Positions 51,499-60,527 of a stretch of DNA of 64,000 nt are shown here, in pieces (the stretch's first letter is position 1; each line of letters starts with the position of its first letter). Below the pieces are notes generated by a model. That model was given only the letters and a program-made list of their open reading frames with translations. It had not been told where the DNA came from and made no database searches. The position numbers and the translations under genes were made by a program. Origin of the DNA: CALESS01 sp041741455 (GTDB lineage: Bacteria > Chloroflexota > Anaerolineae > Anaerolineales > Anaerolineaceae); NCBI GenBank assembly GCA_041741455.1, contig JBGSJZ010000108.1, forward strand, positions 62,001-126,000. Direction: 5' to 3'.

Positions 51499-53231
51499 AA
51501 ACGATCCTGCGTCTGCTGTTTTTCCTCAAACCATTCACACAAATGGTGCTGATTTCCATTGTGACAGGAACAGTAACCATCATATGTGGGATCGGATTAC
51601 TGGGAGCATCGGCATATTTACTCTCGATGGCAGCCTTGCAACCATCCATCTCAGTTTTGCAGGTATCGATTGTCGGTGTGCGTTTCTTCGGCCTGAGCCG
51701 GGGAATATTTCGTTACCTCGAACGATTGAGCTCGCATACCGTCAACCTACAGGTATTGAGTTTGTTGCGGGTCTGGTTTTACCGGGCATTGGAACCACTG
51801 GCGCCGGCACGTTTACTGGAATTCAGCAGCGGTGATGTGCTGGCGCGGGCAGTGGGGGATATCGAAACCCTGGAAAATTTCTATGTGCGGGTGTTTGCCC
51901 CAGTGGTTACTGCGATTGTTATTACCATCGGCATGGGATTTTTCATTGGTGTTTACGATCCAAGCCTGGGGTGGGTTCTGGTTCTCGGACTGCTAACTGG
52001 CGAATTGGTTTTACCTGTTGGACATCTATTGATTTCAAAACCTATTGGAAGGAAGTGGATCGAAAGTCGAGCTCGATTAAGCAGCCAAATGGTGGAGTTC
52101 ACTCAGGGATTAGGTGAATTGACCATTCTTAACGTAGAGCAACAAAAGTTAAATCAGATCCTCAGGATTGGGGATGAAATGGGAAAAACGCAAATCCAAC
52201 TGAGCCGGTGGAGCGGAATGGTAAATGGTTTATTGGTGATGGTGAATGGACTGACGATCTGGGTCATGTTGAGAATTGCAATTCCGATGGTCCAGAACGG
52301 GGATTTGGATGGGGTCAGTCTAGCCGTGCTGATTTTATCTTCCATTGCCTCATTTGAAGTCACTGCCCCGTTAATCACAGCATCCGGATTGATGGAAGCC
52401 AGCTTGAGGGCGGCCCAGCGGTTGTTTAAACTGGTGGATGTCCAGCCAGCCGTGGTTGAGGCAACGCAACCCCAAGCAATACCTCAAGACTCTCAACTTG
52501 ATATCAGAAACGTCTGCTTTGCTTATACTATGGATGAAGAGTCAGCCTTAAATGATTTTTCACTGAAATTGAAGGCAGGTCAACGTATAGCAATTGTGGG
52601 AGAAAGCGGAGCGGGAAAAACAACTCTGATCAACTTGTTGTTGCGTTTCTGGCAGAAGGATTCCGGCCAAATCATGTTGGGTGGCGTTGAAATTGAAGAC
52701 ATGAAACTTGAGGATGTGCGCTCAAGGTTCAGCTTGATTTCGAGCACTGGCTGGGTTTTTAAAGGGAGTATCTTTCAAAACTTGCGCATAGCCAAGAATT
52801 TCTGTACAGTGGATGAATGCTGGAAAGCAATTGGCCGTGCAGGGCTGAGCGAGTGGGTGAAAGGCTTGCCTAATGGATTGGAAACGATGATCGGTGAACG
52901 TGGAATGAATATCAGCGGGGGGGAACGTCAACGTTTGATGGTAGCCCGGGCAGTCTTGCAGGATGCGCCGATCGTGTTGCTGGATGAACCAACCAGCGGC
53001 CTAGATGCACTTTCCGAACAGGTCGTGCTTCGGACATTATTCGAAATCACCCAAAACAAAAGCAGCATATGGATCATGCATCGCATGATGGGATTGGAGA
53101 AAATGGATGAAATCATCGTTTTGAGTGAAGGGCGAGTTGTGGAACGAGGATCATATGAAACCTTGATGGAAAAGCAAGGCCAATTCTGGAAAATGATTAA
53201 GCTCCAGCAGGAGGTGTTGGTAGAGCACTAG
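51495..53231 (+). CDS. cydC: Thiol reductant ABC exporter subunit CydC
   Basis: Partner half-transporter, 578 residues: membrane domain with RLSSHTVNLQVLSLLRVWFYRALEPLAPA, typical of CydC. ATPase motifs are GESGAGKTT, signature ISGGERQRLMVARAV, and Walker B IVLLDEPTSGLD. The frame is open back to 51327 inside cydD, but the ATG at 51495 overlapping the cydD stop (ATGA) is the natural start. Confidence 0.9.
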   Translation: MKTILRLLFFLKPFTQMVLISIVTGTVTIICGIGLLGASAYLLSMAALQPSISVLQVSIVGVRFFGLSRGIFRYLERLSSHTVNLQVLSLLRVWFYRALEPLAPARLLEFSSGDVLARAVGDIETLENFYVRVFAPVVTAIVITIGMGFFIGVYDPSLGWVLVLGLLTGELVLPVGHLLISKPIGRKWIESRARLSSQMVEFTQGLGELTILNVEQQKLNQILRIGDEMGKTQIQLSRWSGMVNGLLVMVNGLTIWVMLRIAIPMVQNGDLDGVSLAVLILSSIASFEVTAPLITASGLMEASLRAAQRLFKLVDVQPAVVEATQPQAIPQDSQLDIRNVCFAYTMDEESALNDFSLKLKAGQRIAIVGESGAGKTTLINLLLRFWQKDSGQIMLGGVEIEDMKLEDVRSRFSLISSTGWVFKGSIFQNLRIAKNFCTVDECWKAIGRAGLSEWVKGLPNGLETMIGERGMNISGGERQRLMVARAVLQDAPIVLLDEPTSGLDALSEQVVLRTLFEITQNKSSIWIMHRMMGLEKMDEIIVLSEGRVVERGSYETLMEKQGQFWKMIKLQQEVLVEH

Positions 53232-53293
53232 GAACTTTCTCTGGAACCCGGCGTCTTAAGGGTGGATTTCTTCAGCATTCAACGGAGGTTGAA

Positions 53294-55660
53294 ATGAAAA
53301 AAGCGCCGAAACTTATTCTTCTCCTTATTTTTCTTACAAGTATTCTTTTTCAGGCAGATAATGTCCAAGCAGATGGCATCATCATCCCGGTACCGCCAAT
53401 TTGTCCAGCTTCGGGTTGTTTACTCCCTCCGTTTCCGATGCAGCAATTGGAAATTAGATACCATCATGTTAAGGTAATGATTGAAAATCAACTGGTCACC
53501 ACACGGGTGGATCAAGTGTTTTTCAATCCAAACGATTACACCATCGAAGGCACCTATGTTTTCCCGTTGCCTCCAGACGCCGTCGTCAGCCAGTTTGTGT
53601 TATGGGTGGACGGGAAGCCAGTGGAAGGCAAGGTGCTGGATGCCGATGAGGCACGCCAAATTTATGAAGAGAGCGTACGAAAAATGGCAGACCCAGCCTT
53701 GCTGGAATATGTTGGTCGAGGAGCAGTTCAGGCCAGCATTTATCCGATCCCGCCCCAGGGGGAACGAAGGATTGAACTGGAGTATCAACAGGTGCTGACC
53801 TCGGAGAACGGCCTGGTGCGCTATCAATACCCACTCAATACAGAAAAGTTTTCGGCCACTCCATTGGAATCAGTAACCGTTGATGTCAGCATCCAGGCCA
53901 ACCTACCGATCCGGGCAGTCTATTCACCTTCCCATCCGGTTGAAGTACAGAGAAGAGACGATAGAAATGTACTGGCAACCTATGAGGCTGTCAACAGCAA
54001 ACCAGATACAGATTTTGTCTTATTTTATTCGATTGGAGAGAATCAAGCTTTTCACTTAATGAGCTTCATGGAACCGCAGGATGCAAGCGATCCTGGTGGA
54101 TATTTCTTGATGCTGTTAGCGCCAGAAATTGGCGGTCTTCATGAAGTTGTGGCCAAGGATGTGGTATTAATTCTGGATCGCTCAGGCAGCATGGAGGGTG
54201 AAAAGTTCCAGCAAGCCCAGGCGGCGTTGACCTACATCTTGGAGCATTTGAATGTGGAAGATCGATTCTTCCTGATGGCTTTCAGTTCAGATACACAGGC
54301 CTTTTCTGAAAGACTGGCGTCGGTTAGCCAGGCCGATGAGGCGATCAATTGGATTAACCAGATGGGGGCGATGGGAAGCACGGAGATCGACCGAGCATTG
54401 ATGGAAGTGGCCCGTGTGGTGGATGAGGAGAGGCCGACCTATTTGATCTTCTTGACCGATGGTTTACCCACCCGAGGGATCACCGATATTGACCAGATCC
54501 TGACCAATGTTAGCCAGGAAATGCCAGAGAACGTCCGGGTGTTCCCGTTTGGAGTAGGCTATGATGTCGATACATTCTTACTGGATTCTCTGGCACAAAA
54601 TCAGCATGGGCTAAGCACATATGTTCAACCGGAAGAAGCGTTGGATGAGCGTTTATCCGCCTTCTATGAAAAAATCAGCACACCCGTATTGACGGACTTG
54701 ATAATCGATTTTGGCGGATTGGATGTTTATGACGTCTTCCCAAATCCGTTGCCGGATTTGTTTGAGGGGAACCAGGTGATTGTGACTGGAAGATATCGTG
54801 AAGGAAAGACAGTAGAAATCAGCCTGAGAGGCGAAACAAATGGAGCTATGAAGCAGTACTTCTATCCGGCTCAACGATTTGCGGATGGAAAGCAGGGGTT
54901 GGACCAGAATTTCTCCAGCCTACCGCGCCTGTGGGCGACGCGAAAAATTGGTTCACTCTTGAACCAGCTTCGCTTGAATGGGACGGACCAGGAAACCATC
55001 GATCAAATCGTCCGACTCAGCCTACGCTATGGAATTGTGACACCATACACCTCATACCTGGTCACAGAAGATATGCCAATGGGCGAAGAAGCTCAGCGGG
55101 AAGCCGCTCAGAATGCGTATAGCCATGCGCTGACACAACCAACGCAAGCCACTTTTGGGATGGATGCAGTACAAAAGGCAGCAGCGGGCGGTGCTATGTC
55201 CCAAGCAGAACAGCCGGCTGCGCCATCGGTTTCTGAAGGAAGGATCCTACGAACAGCAGGTGGTAAAACTTTTATATTGTTGGATGGCATCTGGATGGAT
55301 ACAACCTTCGATCCAAAAATCATGATCCCGATGCAGATTGAATTCATAAGCGATGCTTACTTTGAGTTGTCTGCTAATAATGAAAATCTGGCAGCTGCAC
55401 TGGCTCTGGGTGAAAAGGTGATTGTGGTGCATCAAGGCCAGGCGATTCAGGTAATCTCACAGGGAAAAGAAGGGATTCAGGAAATAACTAAAGAACCTAC
55501 CACCATTCCAACCGGACAGGTGCACCCTGTATCGGTGATCGAACCGATTGAAGCACCAATAAATCCCACCGAATGGATAACCGTAGGCGCTGGAGGATTA
55601 GGAATTGGACTAATCGTATTACTGGTTGTGATTGGATGGAAGAAAAAGCAAGGCAAGTAA
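53294..55660 (+). CDS. Secreted VIT and vWA domain protein, membrane anchored
   Basis: A 788-residue protein with a signal peptide (1-26), then a VIT domain (about 35-170; VFFNPNDYTIEGTYVFPLPP, KVLDADEARQIYEESVRK). A von Willebrand A domain (about 285-460) carries the MIDAS start LILDRSGSMEGEK. A C-terminal membrane helix (about 760-782) ends in a short basic tail. VIT-vWA proteins relate to the inter-alpha-trypsin inhibitor heavy chain and usually bind ligands through a metal; bacterial roles are poorly known. Gene context with cydDC gives no clear clue. Confidence 0.88.
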   Translation: MKKAPKLILLLIFLTSILFQADNVQADGIIIPVPPICPASGCLLPPFPMQQLEIRYHHVKVMIENQLVTTRVDQVFFNPNDYTIEGTYVFPLPPDAVVSQFVLWVDGKPVEGKVLDADEARQIYEESVRKMADPALLEYVGRGAVQASIYPIPPQGERRIELEYQQVLTSENGLVRYQYPLNTEKFSATPLESVTVDVSIQANLPIRAVYSPSHPVEVQRRDDRNVLATYEAVNSKPDTDFVLFYSIGENQAFHLMSFMEPQDASDPGGYFLMLLAPEIGGLHEVVAKDVVLILDRSGSMEGEKFQQAQAALTYILEHLNVEDRFFLMAFSSDTQAFSERLASVSQADEAINWINQMGAMGSTEIDRALMEVARVVDEERPTYLIFLTDGLPTRGITDIDQILTNVSQEMPENVRVFPFGVGYDVDTFLLDSLAQNQHGLSTYVQPEEALDERLSAFYEKISTPVLTDLIIDFGGLDVYDVFPNPLPDLFEGNQVIVTGRYREGKTVEISLRGETNGAMKQYFYPAQRFADGKQGLDQNFSSLPRLWATRKIGSLLNQLRLNGTDQETIDQIVRLSLRYGIVTPYTSYLVTEDMPMGEEAQREAAQNAYSHALTQPTQATFGMDAVQKAAAGGAMSQAEQPAAPSVSEGRILRTAGGKTFILLDGIWMDTTFDPKIMIPMQIEFISDAYFELSANNENLAAALALGEKVIVVHQGQAIQVISQGKEGIQEITKEPTTIPTGQVHPVSVIEPIEAPINPTEWITVGAGGLGIGLIVLLVVIGWKKKQGK

Positions 55661-55675
55661 TTCCAGCGGAAAATT

Positions 55676-55722
55676 AAAAACCCCTTCCTGATGTTTACCC
55701 GAACTTCAGGATGGGTTCTTAG
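55676..55722. terminator. Bidirectional hairpin between VIT/vWA and tsaC genes
   Basis: AACCC..CCTGA (55679-55691) pairs with TCAGG..GGGTT (55706-55717) across a small internal loop; A-rich on the left and TTCTT on the right. Ends both convergent units. Confidence 0.55.
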
Positions 55723-55761
55723 ATATTATGGAACTTGTTTACGAGATCCATGGGAGATTGA

Positions 55762-56388
55762 TTAAGAACCATTAAGCGTTTCTCGAATTTCCTCCTCCGA
55801 GATGGCACCGTGCCTGAAAAAAACCAATTCATCGGAAATGCAGCCGACCACAGTGGATGGTACACCCCCTGATACAGTGCCTCCATCCAGGATCAAGTCA
55901 ATTCTTCCATCCATCTGAGTCAGGACATCTTGAACAGATAATGGATTGGATAGGCCAGAGAGGTTAGCAGAGGTGGTAGCTAATGGTCCGGCAACCCGCA
56001 GCAACTGGCGGGTGAATGGATGATCAGGCATACGCATCCCAATGGTTTCATTTGGCGAGAGGTTGACAGGAAGGAATGGTTGACGGGTTACGACCAGGGT
56101 TAGAGCGCCAGGCCAGAACCTGGCAGCCAACAAAGCAGCGGAAGCTGGGAAACTGGCACTAACCAGGTATACCTGATCCAGGTCACCGATTAAGACAGCT
56201 ATTGCTTTGTTGAAGTCCCGGCCTTTGGCGGTAAAAAGATTTTCGATAGCAGTTTTTGAATCCAGGCGGGAGGCCAGACCGTAAACGGTATCCGTCGGAA
56301 AAGCCACGAGACCATCCCGGTTGAGGACCTCCAATGCTGTTGGTATGGCAAGAGGAGAATTGATTGGTAAAATGTGGGTTTTTTCCAT
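55762..56388 (-). CDS. tsaC: L-threonylcarbamoyladenylate synthase (TsaC/YwlC type)
   Basis: Makes threonylcarbamoyl-AMP from threonine, bicarbonate and ATP for the t6A37 modification of ANN-decoding tRNAs. 208 residues of the YrdC domain alone: GLVAFPTDTVYGLASRL, LFTAKGRDFNKAIAVLI (the K/R substrate motif), RFWPGALTLVV, GMRMPDHPFTRQLL and GPLATTSANLSG. Length means the short form without a Sua5 domain. It follows prmC by three bases in the prfA-prmC-tsaC unit. Confidence 0.93.
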   Translation of the reverse strand: MEKTHILPINSPLAIPTALEVLNRDGLVAFPTDTVYGLASRLDSKTAIENLFTAKGRDFNKAIAVLIGDLDQVYLVSASFPASAALLAARFWPGALTLVVTRQPFLPVNLSPNETIGMRMPDHPFTRQLLRVAGPLATTSANLSGLSNPLSVQDVLTQMDGRIDLILDGGTVSGGVPSTVVGCISDELVFFRHGAISEEEIRETLNGS

Positions 56389-56391
56389 TCT

Positions 56392-57243
56392 TCACTCCAA
56401 AAGCTGGATTTCCAACAGACGGGGATGCCCAGCCAGATCAGGCATGACCTGGATTTGGGCCCTAGGGAAAACCGACTTTGCCAGAGTCGTAGCAGTATCA
56501 CCCTGGGAGCTTTCAATTTCAAGTAAGAGCAACCCATTTGGTTGGACTTGTTGCCTGGCCTGTACCAGTAAAGATGTAATCAGGTGTAATCCGTCCCGGC
56601 CGCCATCCAGAGCAGTCAGGGGTTCGTTTCGGGCAACTTCCAATTCAGACAGGATCTGGCTTGGAATATATGGTAGATTGGCGCAAATAAGATCGAAATG
56701 AAATGCAGTGATCGGCAGTAAGTTGGTTTGGATCAATTGAATGCGATCTGCCACTTGATGTTTTTGGAGGTTGGATTTTGCTACCTGCAGGGCTGAGAAT
56801 GAGAGGTCAGAAGCAAGCACCTGGAAGACAGGATTGTTTAAAACCAAAGAGATGGCAATGCAACCTGACCCAGTTCCTACATCTGCAACCCAATGACCGC
56901 TTGGATGGGTAATTCCCCAGGCAAGGGCGCGTTCCACAAGCAGTTCGGTTTCTGGACGGGGGATTAAAACATCTGGTGTTACGCGAAATGATAATCCAAA
57001 GAATTCCTGGCATCCCAGAATGTATGGTAGGGGTTCTCCAGCCCGGTATCGCTCAAGAAACTCATTGGCAGAATGAAGATCTTGATCTGGGATACAGGAG
57101 TCTGGGTGAGCTAACAGCCACTCCCTCGGCTGATGGAGGGCTTGAGCGAGCAGAAGCTGCGCCTCCAGGTTGGGCGAAGAAGTGAGCGAGGAAAGCTGCC
57201 TGGCGGATTGTTTCAGCCAGGCAGAAACATTATTCTTCGTCAT
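56392..57243 (-). CDS. prmC: Release factor glutamine methyltransferase PrmC
   Basis: Methylates the Gln of the GGQ motif in release factors. 283 residues: N-terminal helical domain, EFFGLSFRVTPDVLIPRPETELLVE, SAM-binding VADVGTGSGCIAISL, and the catalytic loop ANLPYIPS where most members have NPPY. The upstream open frame to 57486 is shadow coding inside prfA. ATG at 57243 overlaps prfA by 14 bases, consistent with the usual prfA-prmC pairing. Confidence 0.93.
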   Translation of the reverse strand: MTKNNVSAWLKQSARQLSSLTSSPNLEAQLLLAQALHQPREWLLAHPDSCIPDQDLHSANEFLERYRAGEPLPYILGCQEFFGLSFRVTPDVLIPRPETELLVERALAWGITHPSGHWVADVGTGSGCIAISLVLNNPVFQVLASDLSFSALQVAKSNLQKHQVADRIQLIQTNLLPITAFHFDLICANLPYIPSQILSELEVARNEPLTALDGGRDGLHLITSLLVQARQQVQPNGLLLLEIESSQGDTATTLAKSVFPRAQIQVMPDLAGHPRLLEIQLLE

Positions 57244-58306
57244 CCTCACTGGTTGGGCTAGACAGGCGTTCTGTTTCGTCCCGCTGAGAAAGCTCGTCGA
57301 TGAAGACATCAATTTCACCGTCGAGAATGGCGGGCATGTTGAAACTGGATGTGTTAATCCGATGATCGGTGACCCGGGATTGGGGAAAGTTATAGGTGCG
57401 GATTTTCTCGGAGCGTTCACCCGTCCCGACTTGAGACCGGCGGGAAATTTCAAGCTCCGACTGGCGTTTCTCAAGTTCAATTTCATATAGCCGGGCGCGC
57501 AGGATGCTCATACCGCGCAGGCGATTTTGCAATTGAGATCGCTCATCCTGACAGGCAACAACGATCCCGCTTGGCAGGTGGGTGATGCGAATGGCGGTGG
57601 AGTTTTTCTGAACATTTTGTCCACCCGCTCCGGCGGAGCGAAAGACATCCACGCGAATGTCGGAATCTGGAATCTGGATATCGACATCTTCCACTTCCGC
57701 CAGGACCGCAACGGTCACTGTAGAGGTGTGAATGCGTCCCTGGGATTCTGTGGTTGGGACACGCTGGACGCGATGGACTCCTGATTCAAATTTCAAGCGA
57801 GAGTAAGCTCCACGCCCTTTTACCATGAAGATGATTTCCTTGAATCCGCCAACCCCAGTTTCGTTCTGGGAGATGATCTCGACCGACCAATTACGCTTCT
57901 CTGCATACCGGGAATAAATCCGAAAAAGATCTGCGGCAAACAGGCCGGCTTCATCTCCACCGGTACCAGCTCGAATTTCGACAATGACATTTTTATCATC
58001 GCGTGGATCTTTTGGTACGAGTAAAGATTTGAGCTTCTTTCCCAGTTCTTCATAGCGGGGGAGAAGTTCATCCAGCTCTGCTTGAGCCAAAAGGTGCATT
58101 TCTTCATCTTCACCAGCCAGAAATCCACGGGCTTCTTCGATGGATTTTTCAACCTGACGGAAGTCCCGACCGATTGTCACGATTTCTTCCAGATCTGAGC
58201 GTTCTTTTGCCAGTTCAGCAATGAGCTGGTAATCGATGGCGTTCTCTTCCATCAGGCGTGTGAGTTCATCGTATCTATTTTCAATTGAGGTAATTTTCTC
58301 TAACAT
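57230..58306 (-). CDS. prfA: Peptide chain release factor 1
   Basis: Recognises UAG and UAA stop codons. 358 residues: coiled-coil domain 1 (LEKITSIENRYDELTRLM), the peptidyl-release motif GGQ in SAGAGGQNVQKNSTAIRI (Gln is the PrmC target). The tripeptide anticodon region near HRVQRVPTTESQGRIHTS carries the PxT element typical of RF1 (VPTTES, here Pro-Thr-Thr). ATG at 58306 gives the standard LEKITS start. First gene of the unit, behind an extended -10. Confidence 0.95.
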   Translation of the reverse strand: MLEKITSIENRYDELTRLMEENAIDYQLIAELAKERSDLEEIVTIGRDFRQVEKSIEEARGFLAGEDEEMHLLAQAELDELLPRYEELGKKLKSLLVPKDPRDDKNVIVEIRAGTGGDEAGLFAADLFRIYSRYAEKRNWSVEIISQNETGVGGFKEIIFMVKGRGAYSRLKFESGVHRVQRVPTTESQGRIHTSTVTVAVLAEVEDVDIQIPDSDIRVDVFRSAGAGGQNVQKNSTAIRITHLPSGIVVACQDERSQLQNRLRGMSILRARLYEIELEKRQSELEISRRSQVGTGERSEKIRTYNFPQSRVTDHRINTSSFNMPAILDGEIDVFIDELSQRDETERLSSPTSEDDEE

Positions 58307-58353
58307 CGGTTTTTTTATCCAGCTAGAAAGTATCAATCATTGACAAGCTAATG

Positions 58354-58362
58354 ATTATACCA
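58354..58362 (-). promoter_or_regulatory. Extended -10 promoter of prfA
   Basis: TGG then TATAAT (box 58354-58359) on the minus strand, 48 bases before the start. Confidence 0.6.
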
Positions 58363-58371
58363 GACAATCCC

Positions 58372-58400
58372 TTGACCTTTGACGCCAACCAAGCTAAAAT
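58372..58400 (+). promoter_or_regulatory. Promoter of ffh
   Basis: TTGACC (58372-58377), 17-base spacer, TAAAAT (58395-58400), about 62 bases before the TTG start. It is ten bases from the prfA promoter on the other strand. Confidence 0.75.
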
Positions 58401-58461
58401 CCATCCGCATTCTTCCTTGGTTTTTTCAGGAAGGTTGACTTGCGTATTGGGTTGATTTGGA

Positions 58462-59784
58462 TTGTTTGAATCACTAACGGACCGTCTGAACAGCGTTTTC
58501 CAGAATCTGCGCCGCCGAGGCAAGCTTTCGGCGGCTGATGTTGATTCTGCCATGCGCGAAGTTCGCATGGCTTTACTTGAAGCCGATGTTCATTTCTCTG
58601 TGGTAAAGGATTTCATCAACCGGGTGCGGGAACGGGCGGTTGGGCATGAGGTTTCCAAAGCACTCAATCCTGCCCAGCAAGTCATCAAGATCGTTCACGA
58701 AGAACTAATTGCCACTCTTGGCGAGCCGGACCGTTTGAACCTGAGCGGACCCCGACCACGAGTGATTATGCTAGTAGGTTTGCAAGGCTCTGGGAAAACA
58801 ACCGCAGCAGCCAAGCTAGCGCGCTTGTTGCGCTCCCAGGGTGAGCGGGTACTACTGATGGCAGGCGACCCATACCGACCAGCGGCTGTGCAACAATTGC
58901 AGACACTCGGTGAAAAGGTTGGAGTACCTGTGTTTCATGAAGCGGGTATCAAACCGCCTGAATTGGCAGCCCGGGCTTATGACTCAGCTCAAAAGGGCGG
59001 TGTGACGGTCTTGATTATTGACACAGCAGGCCGCTCTCAATTGGATAATCAGTTAATGGATGAGCTGAAATCGATCCAAAAACGAGTGGCGTTGGTGGAA
59101 GTATTGCTGGTTGTGGATGCCATGGTTGGCCAGGAGGCGCTGCATATTGCGGAAGGTTTCCGAGATGCAGTTTCGTTAACCGGGTTGATCCTGACAAAAA
59201 TGGATGGCGATGCCCGAGGCGGCGCGGCGATCTCGATCCGCAGCGTAACGGGTGTCCCGATCAAATTCCTAGGCGTTGGGGAAGGGGTGGAAGCCCTGGA
59301 AACCTATGACCCTGGGCGGCTGGCTTCGCGGATCCTGGGAATGGGCGATGTGATTGGCCTAATTGAGAAAGCTGAGTCCTCGATGGATCAGCAAAAAGCT
59401 CAGGAACAAGCCCAACGGATGATGAAAGGGCAATTTACCCTGGAAGATTTTGCCGATCAACTGCGCCAGATCAAGAAGATGGGGCCGTTTCACCAGATTC
59501 TGGAGATGTTGCCAGGTGAATTAGGCCAGGCAGCCCGTCAAGTCTCTCCACAAGATGCCGAGAAACAGTTAAAATATACGGAAGCGATCATCAATTCCAT
59601 GACGCATGCTGAAAGGCGGGATCCGGACATTCTGAATGCAAGCCGGCGCCGGCGGATCGCTCGCGGATCAGGAACAGAGGTTCAGGATGTAAACCGGCTG
59701 TTAAAACAATTTCGCGATATGCAGCGGTTGTTTAAAACTATTCAAAAGACAGGCGGACGCGGAATGCCGCGGCTGTTTGGCTAA
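58462..59784 (+). CDS. ffh: Signal recognition particle protein Ffh (SRP54)
   Basis: GTPase that delivers nascent membrane proteins to SecYEG. 440 residues: N domain with FESLTDRLNSVFQNLRRRGKLS, G domain with GLQGSGKTTAAAKLARLL, VLIIDTAGRSQLD and ILTKMDGDARGG, and the methionine-rich M domain from about 330 (GPFHQILEMLPGELG, RRRIARGSGTEVQDVNRLL). It ends MPRLFG, as many short Ffh proteins do. TTG start; the residues after it match the family's N-terminus, though its ribosome site is weak. No 4.5S RNA gene was found nearby. Confidence 0.93.
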   Translation: MFESLTDRLNSVFQNLRRRGKLSAADVDSAMREVRMALLEADVHFSVVKDFINRVRERAVGHEVSKALNPAQQVIKIVHEELIATLGEPDRLNLSGPRPRVIMLVGLQGSGKTTAAAKLARLLRSQGERVLLMAGDPYRPAAVQQLQTLGEKVGVPVFHEAGIKPPELAARAYDSAQKGGVTVLIIDTAGRSQLDNQLMDELKSIQKRVALVEVLLVVDAMVGQEALHIAEGFRDAVSLTGLILTKMDGDARGGAAISIRSVTGVPIKFLGVGEGVEALETYDPGRLASRILGMGDVIGLIEKAESSMDQQKAQEQAQRMMKGQFTLEDFADQLRQIKKMGPFHQILEMLPGELGQAARQVSPQDAEKQLKYTEAIINSMTHAERRDPDILNASRRRRIARGSGTEVQDVNRLLKQFRDMQRLFKTIQKTGGRGMPRLFG

Positions 59785-59800
59785 ACTGCGGTTGACTTGT

Positions 59801-59836
59801 AACCAGTGGCGCTCCCTTCAGCGCTCCTCACTGGTT
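59801..59836. repeat. Hairpin in the rpsP leader
   Basis: AACCAGTG (59801-59808) with CACTGGTT (59829-59836) and an inner GCGCT/AGCGC helix with a TCCT bulge. It lies between ffh and rpsP and has no T run, so it may be an mRNA structure or partial terminator. Confidence 0.6.
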
Positions 59837-59899
59837 GCCGGAAAGATCTGGCAGATTTCTACTCTATGTTAAAAGATTTTGTAAGGAGATAGGTTTCAC

Positions 59900-60232
59900 A
59901 TGGTACGTATTCGTTTACGCCGCACAGGTCTGCGTCACCAAGCCAGCTATCGCATCATTGCTGCTGATAAAGAAGCTCCACGCGATGGCCGGTTTTTGGA
60001 AATTCTTGGTTTCTACAACCCGCGCACCAACCCAGGGACAATTGAAGTCAACGAAGAGCGTGTTTATGATTGGATGAGCAAGGGTGCCCAGCCGAGCGAA
60101 TCGGTTGCCCAGCTGTTCAAAACCATTGGTCTGACTGACCGCTACGCTCGCTTTAAGGCTGGAGAAGCGCTGGACATTCTGCTGGCAGAAGCCAAAACTG
60201 CTGAAGCGACGCGCACAACCGCCCGACAATAA
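59900..60232 (+). CDS. rpsP: 30S ribosomal protein S16
   Basis: A 110-residue protein of the small subunit. MVRIRLRRTGLRHQASYRIIAADKEAPRDGRFLEILGFYNP is the family signature spanning residues 1-41 (only its start is listed here: MVRIRLRRTG). The C-terminal 30 residues are extended and Ala/Thr rich. AAGGAG precedes the ATG. A 243-base frame at 59835 overlapping it is a shadow. Followed by the usual khpA-rimM genes. Confidence 0.96.
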   Translation: MVRIRLRRTGLRHQASYRIIAADKEAPRDGRFLEILGFYNPRTNPGTIEVNEERVYDWMSKGAQPSESVAQLFKTIGLTDRYARFKAGEALDILLAEAKTAEATRTTARQ

Positions 60233-60287
60233 GAGAACTGATCCGAGACTGGTTTGAGATTTTCAAATCAGCGACAAAGGAGAGGCC

Positions 60288-60527
60288 GTGAAAGAACTGA
60301 TCGAGTATATTGCCTGCTCTTTAGTCGATGATCCCAGCAAAGTTCAAGTGAAAACAGACCGCGGCACAGGCGGGAGTATTCATTTGGAATTGCGGGTGGC
60401 TAAAGACGATATGGGGAGGGTAATTGGCAAAGCCGGACGGGTTGCCAATGCCATGCGGGTTCTATTAAGGGTGGCTGCTGCCCGTGAAGGAAAGCAGGCG
60501 ACTCTGGATGTGATTGAACCTCGATGA
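60288..60527 (+). CDS. khpA: KH-domain RNA-binding protein KhpA
   Basis: A 79-residue protein of the YlqC/KhpA family; a single KH domain with the GxxG loop as GKAGRVANAMR (residues 47-57). In other bacteria KhpA works with KhpB (Jag) in RNA binding and cell growth. GTG start at 60288 follows GGAGAG. Its stop overlaps rimM by four bases. Confidence 0.9.
   Translation: MKELIEYIACSLVDDPSKVQVKTDRGTGGSIHLELRVAKDDMGRVIGKAGRVANAMRVLLRVAAAREGKQATLDVIEPR

Noticed and set aside
58301..58461. 4.5S (SRP) RNA gene beside ffh
   Set aside because: The gap is filled by the prfA and ffh promoters and contains no long stem with the conserved GGAA tetraloop.
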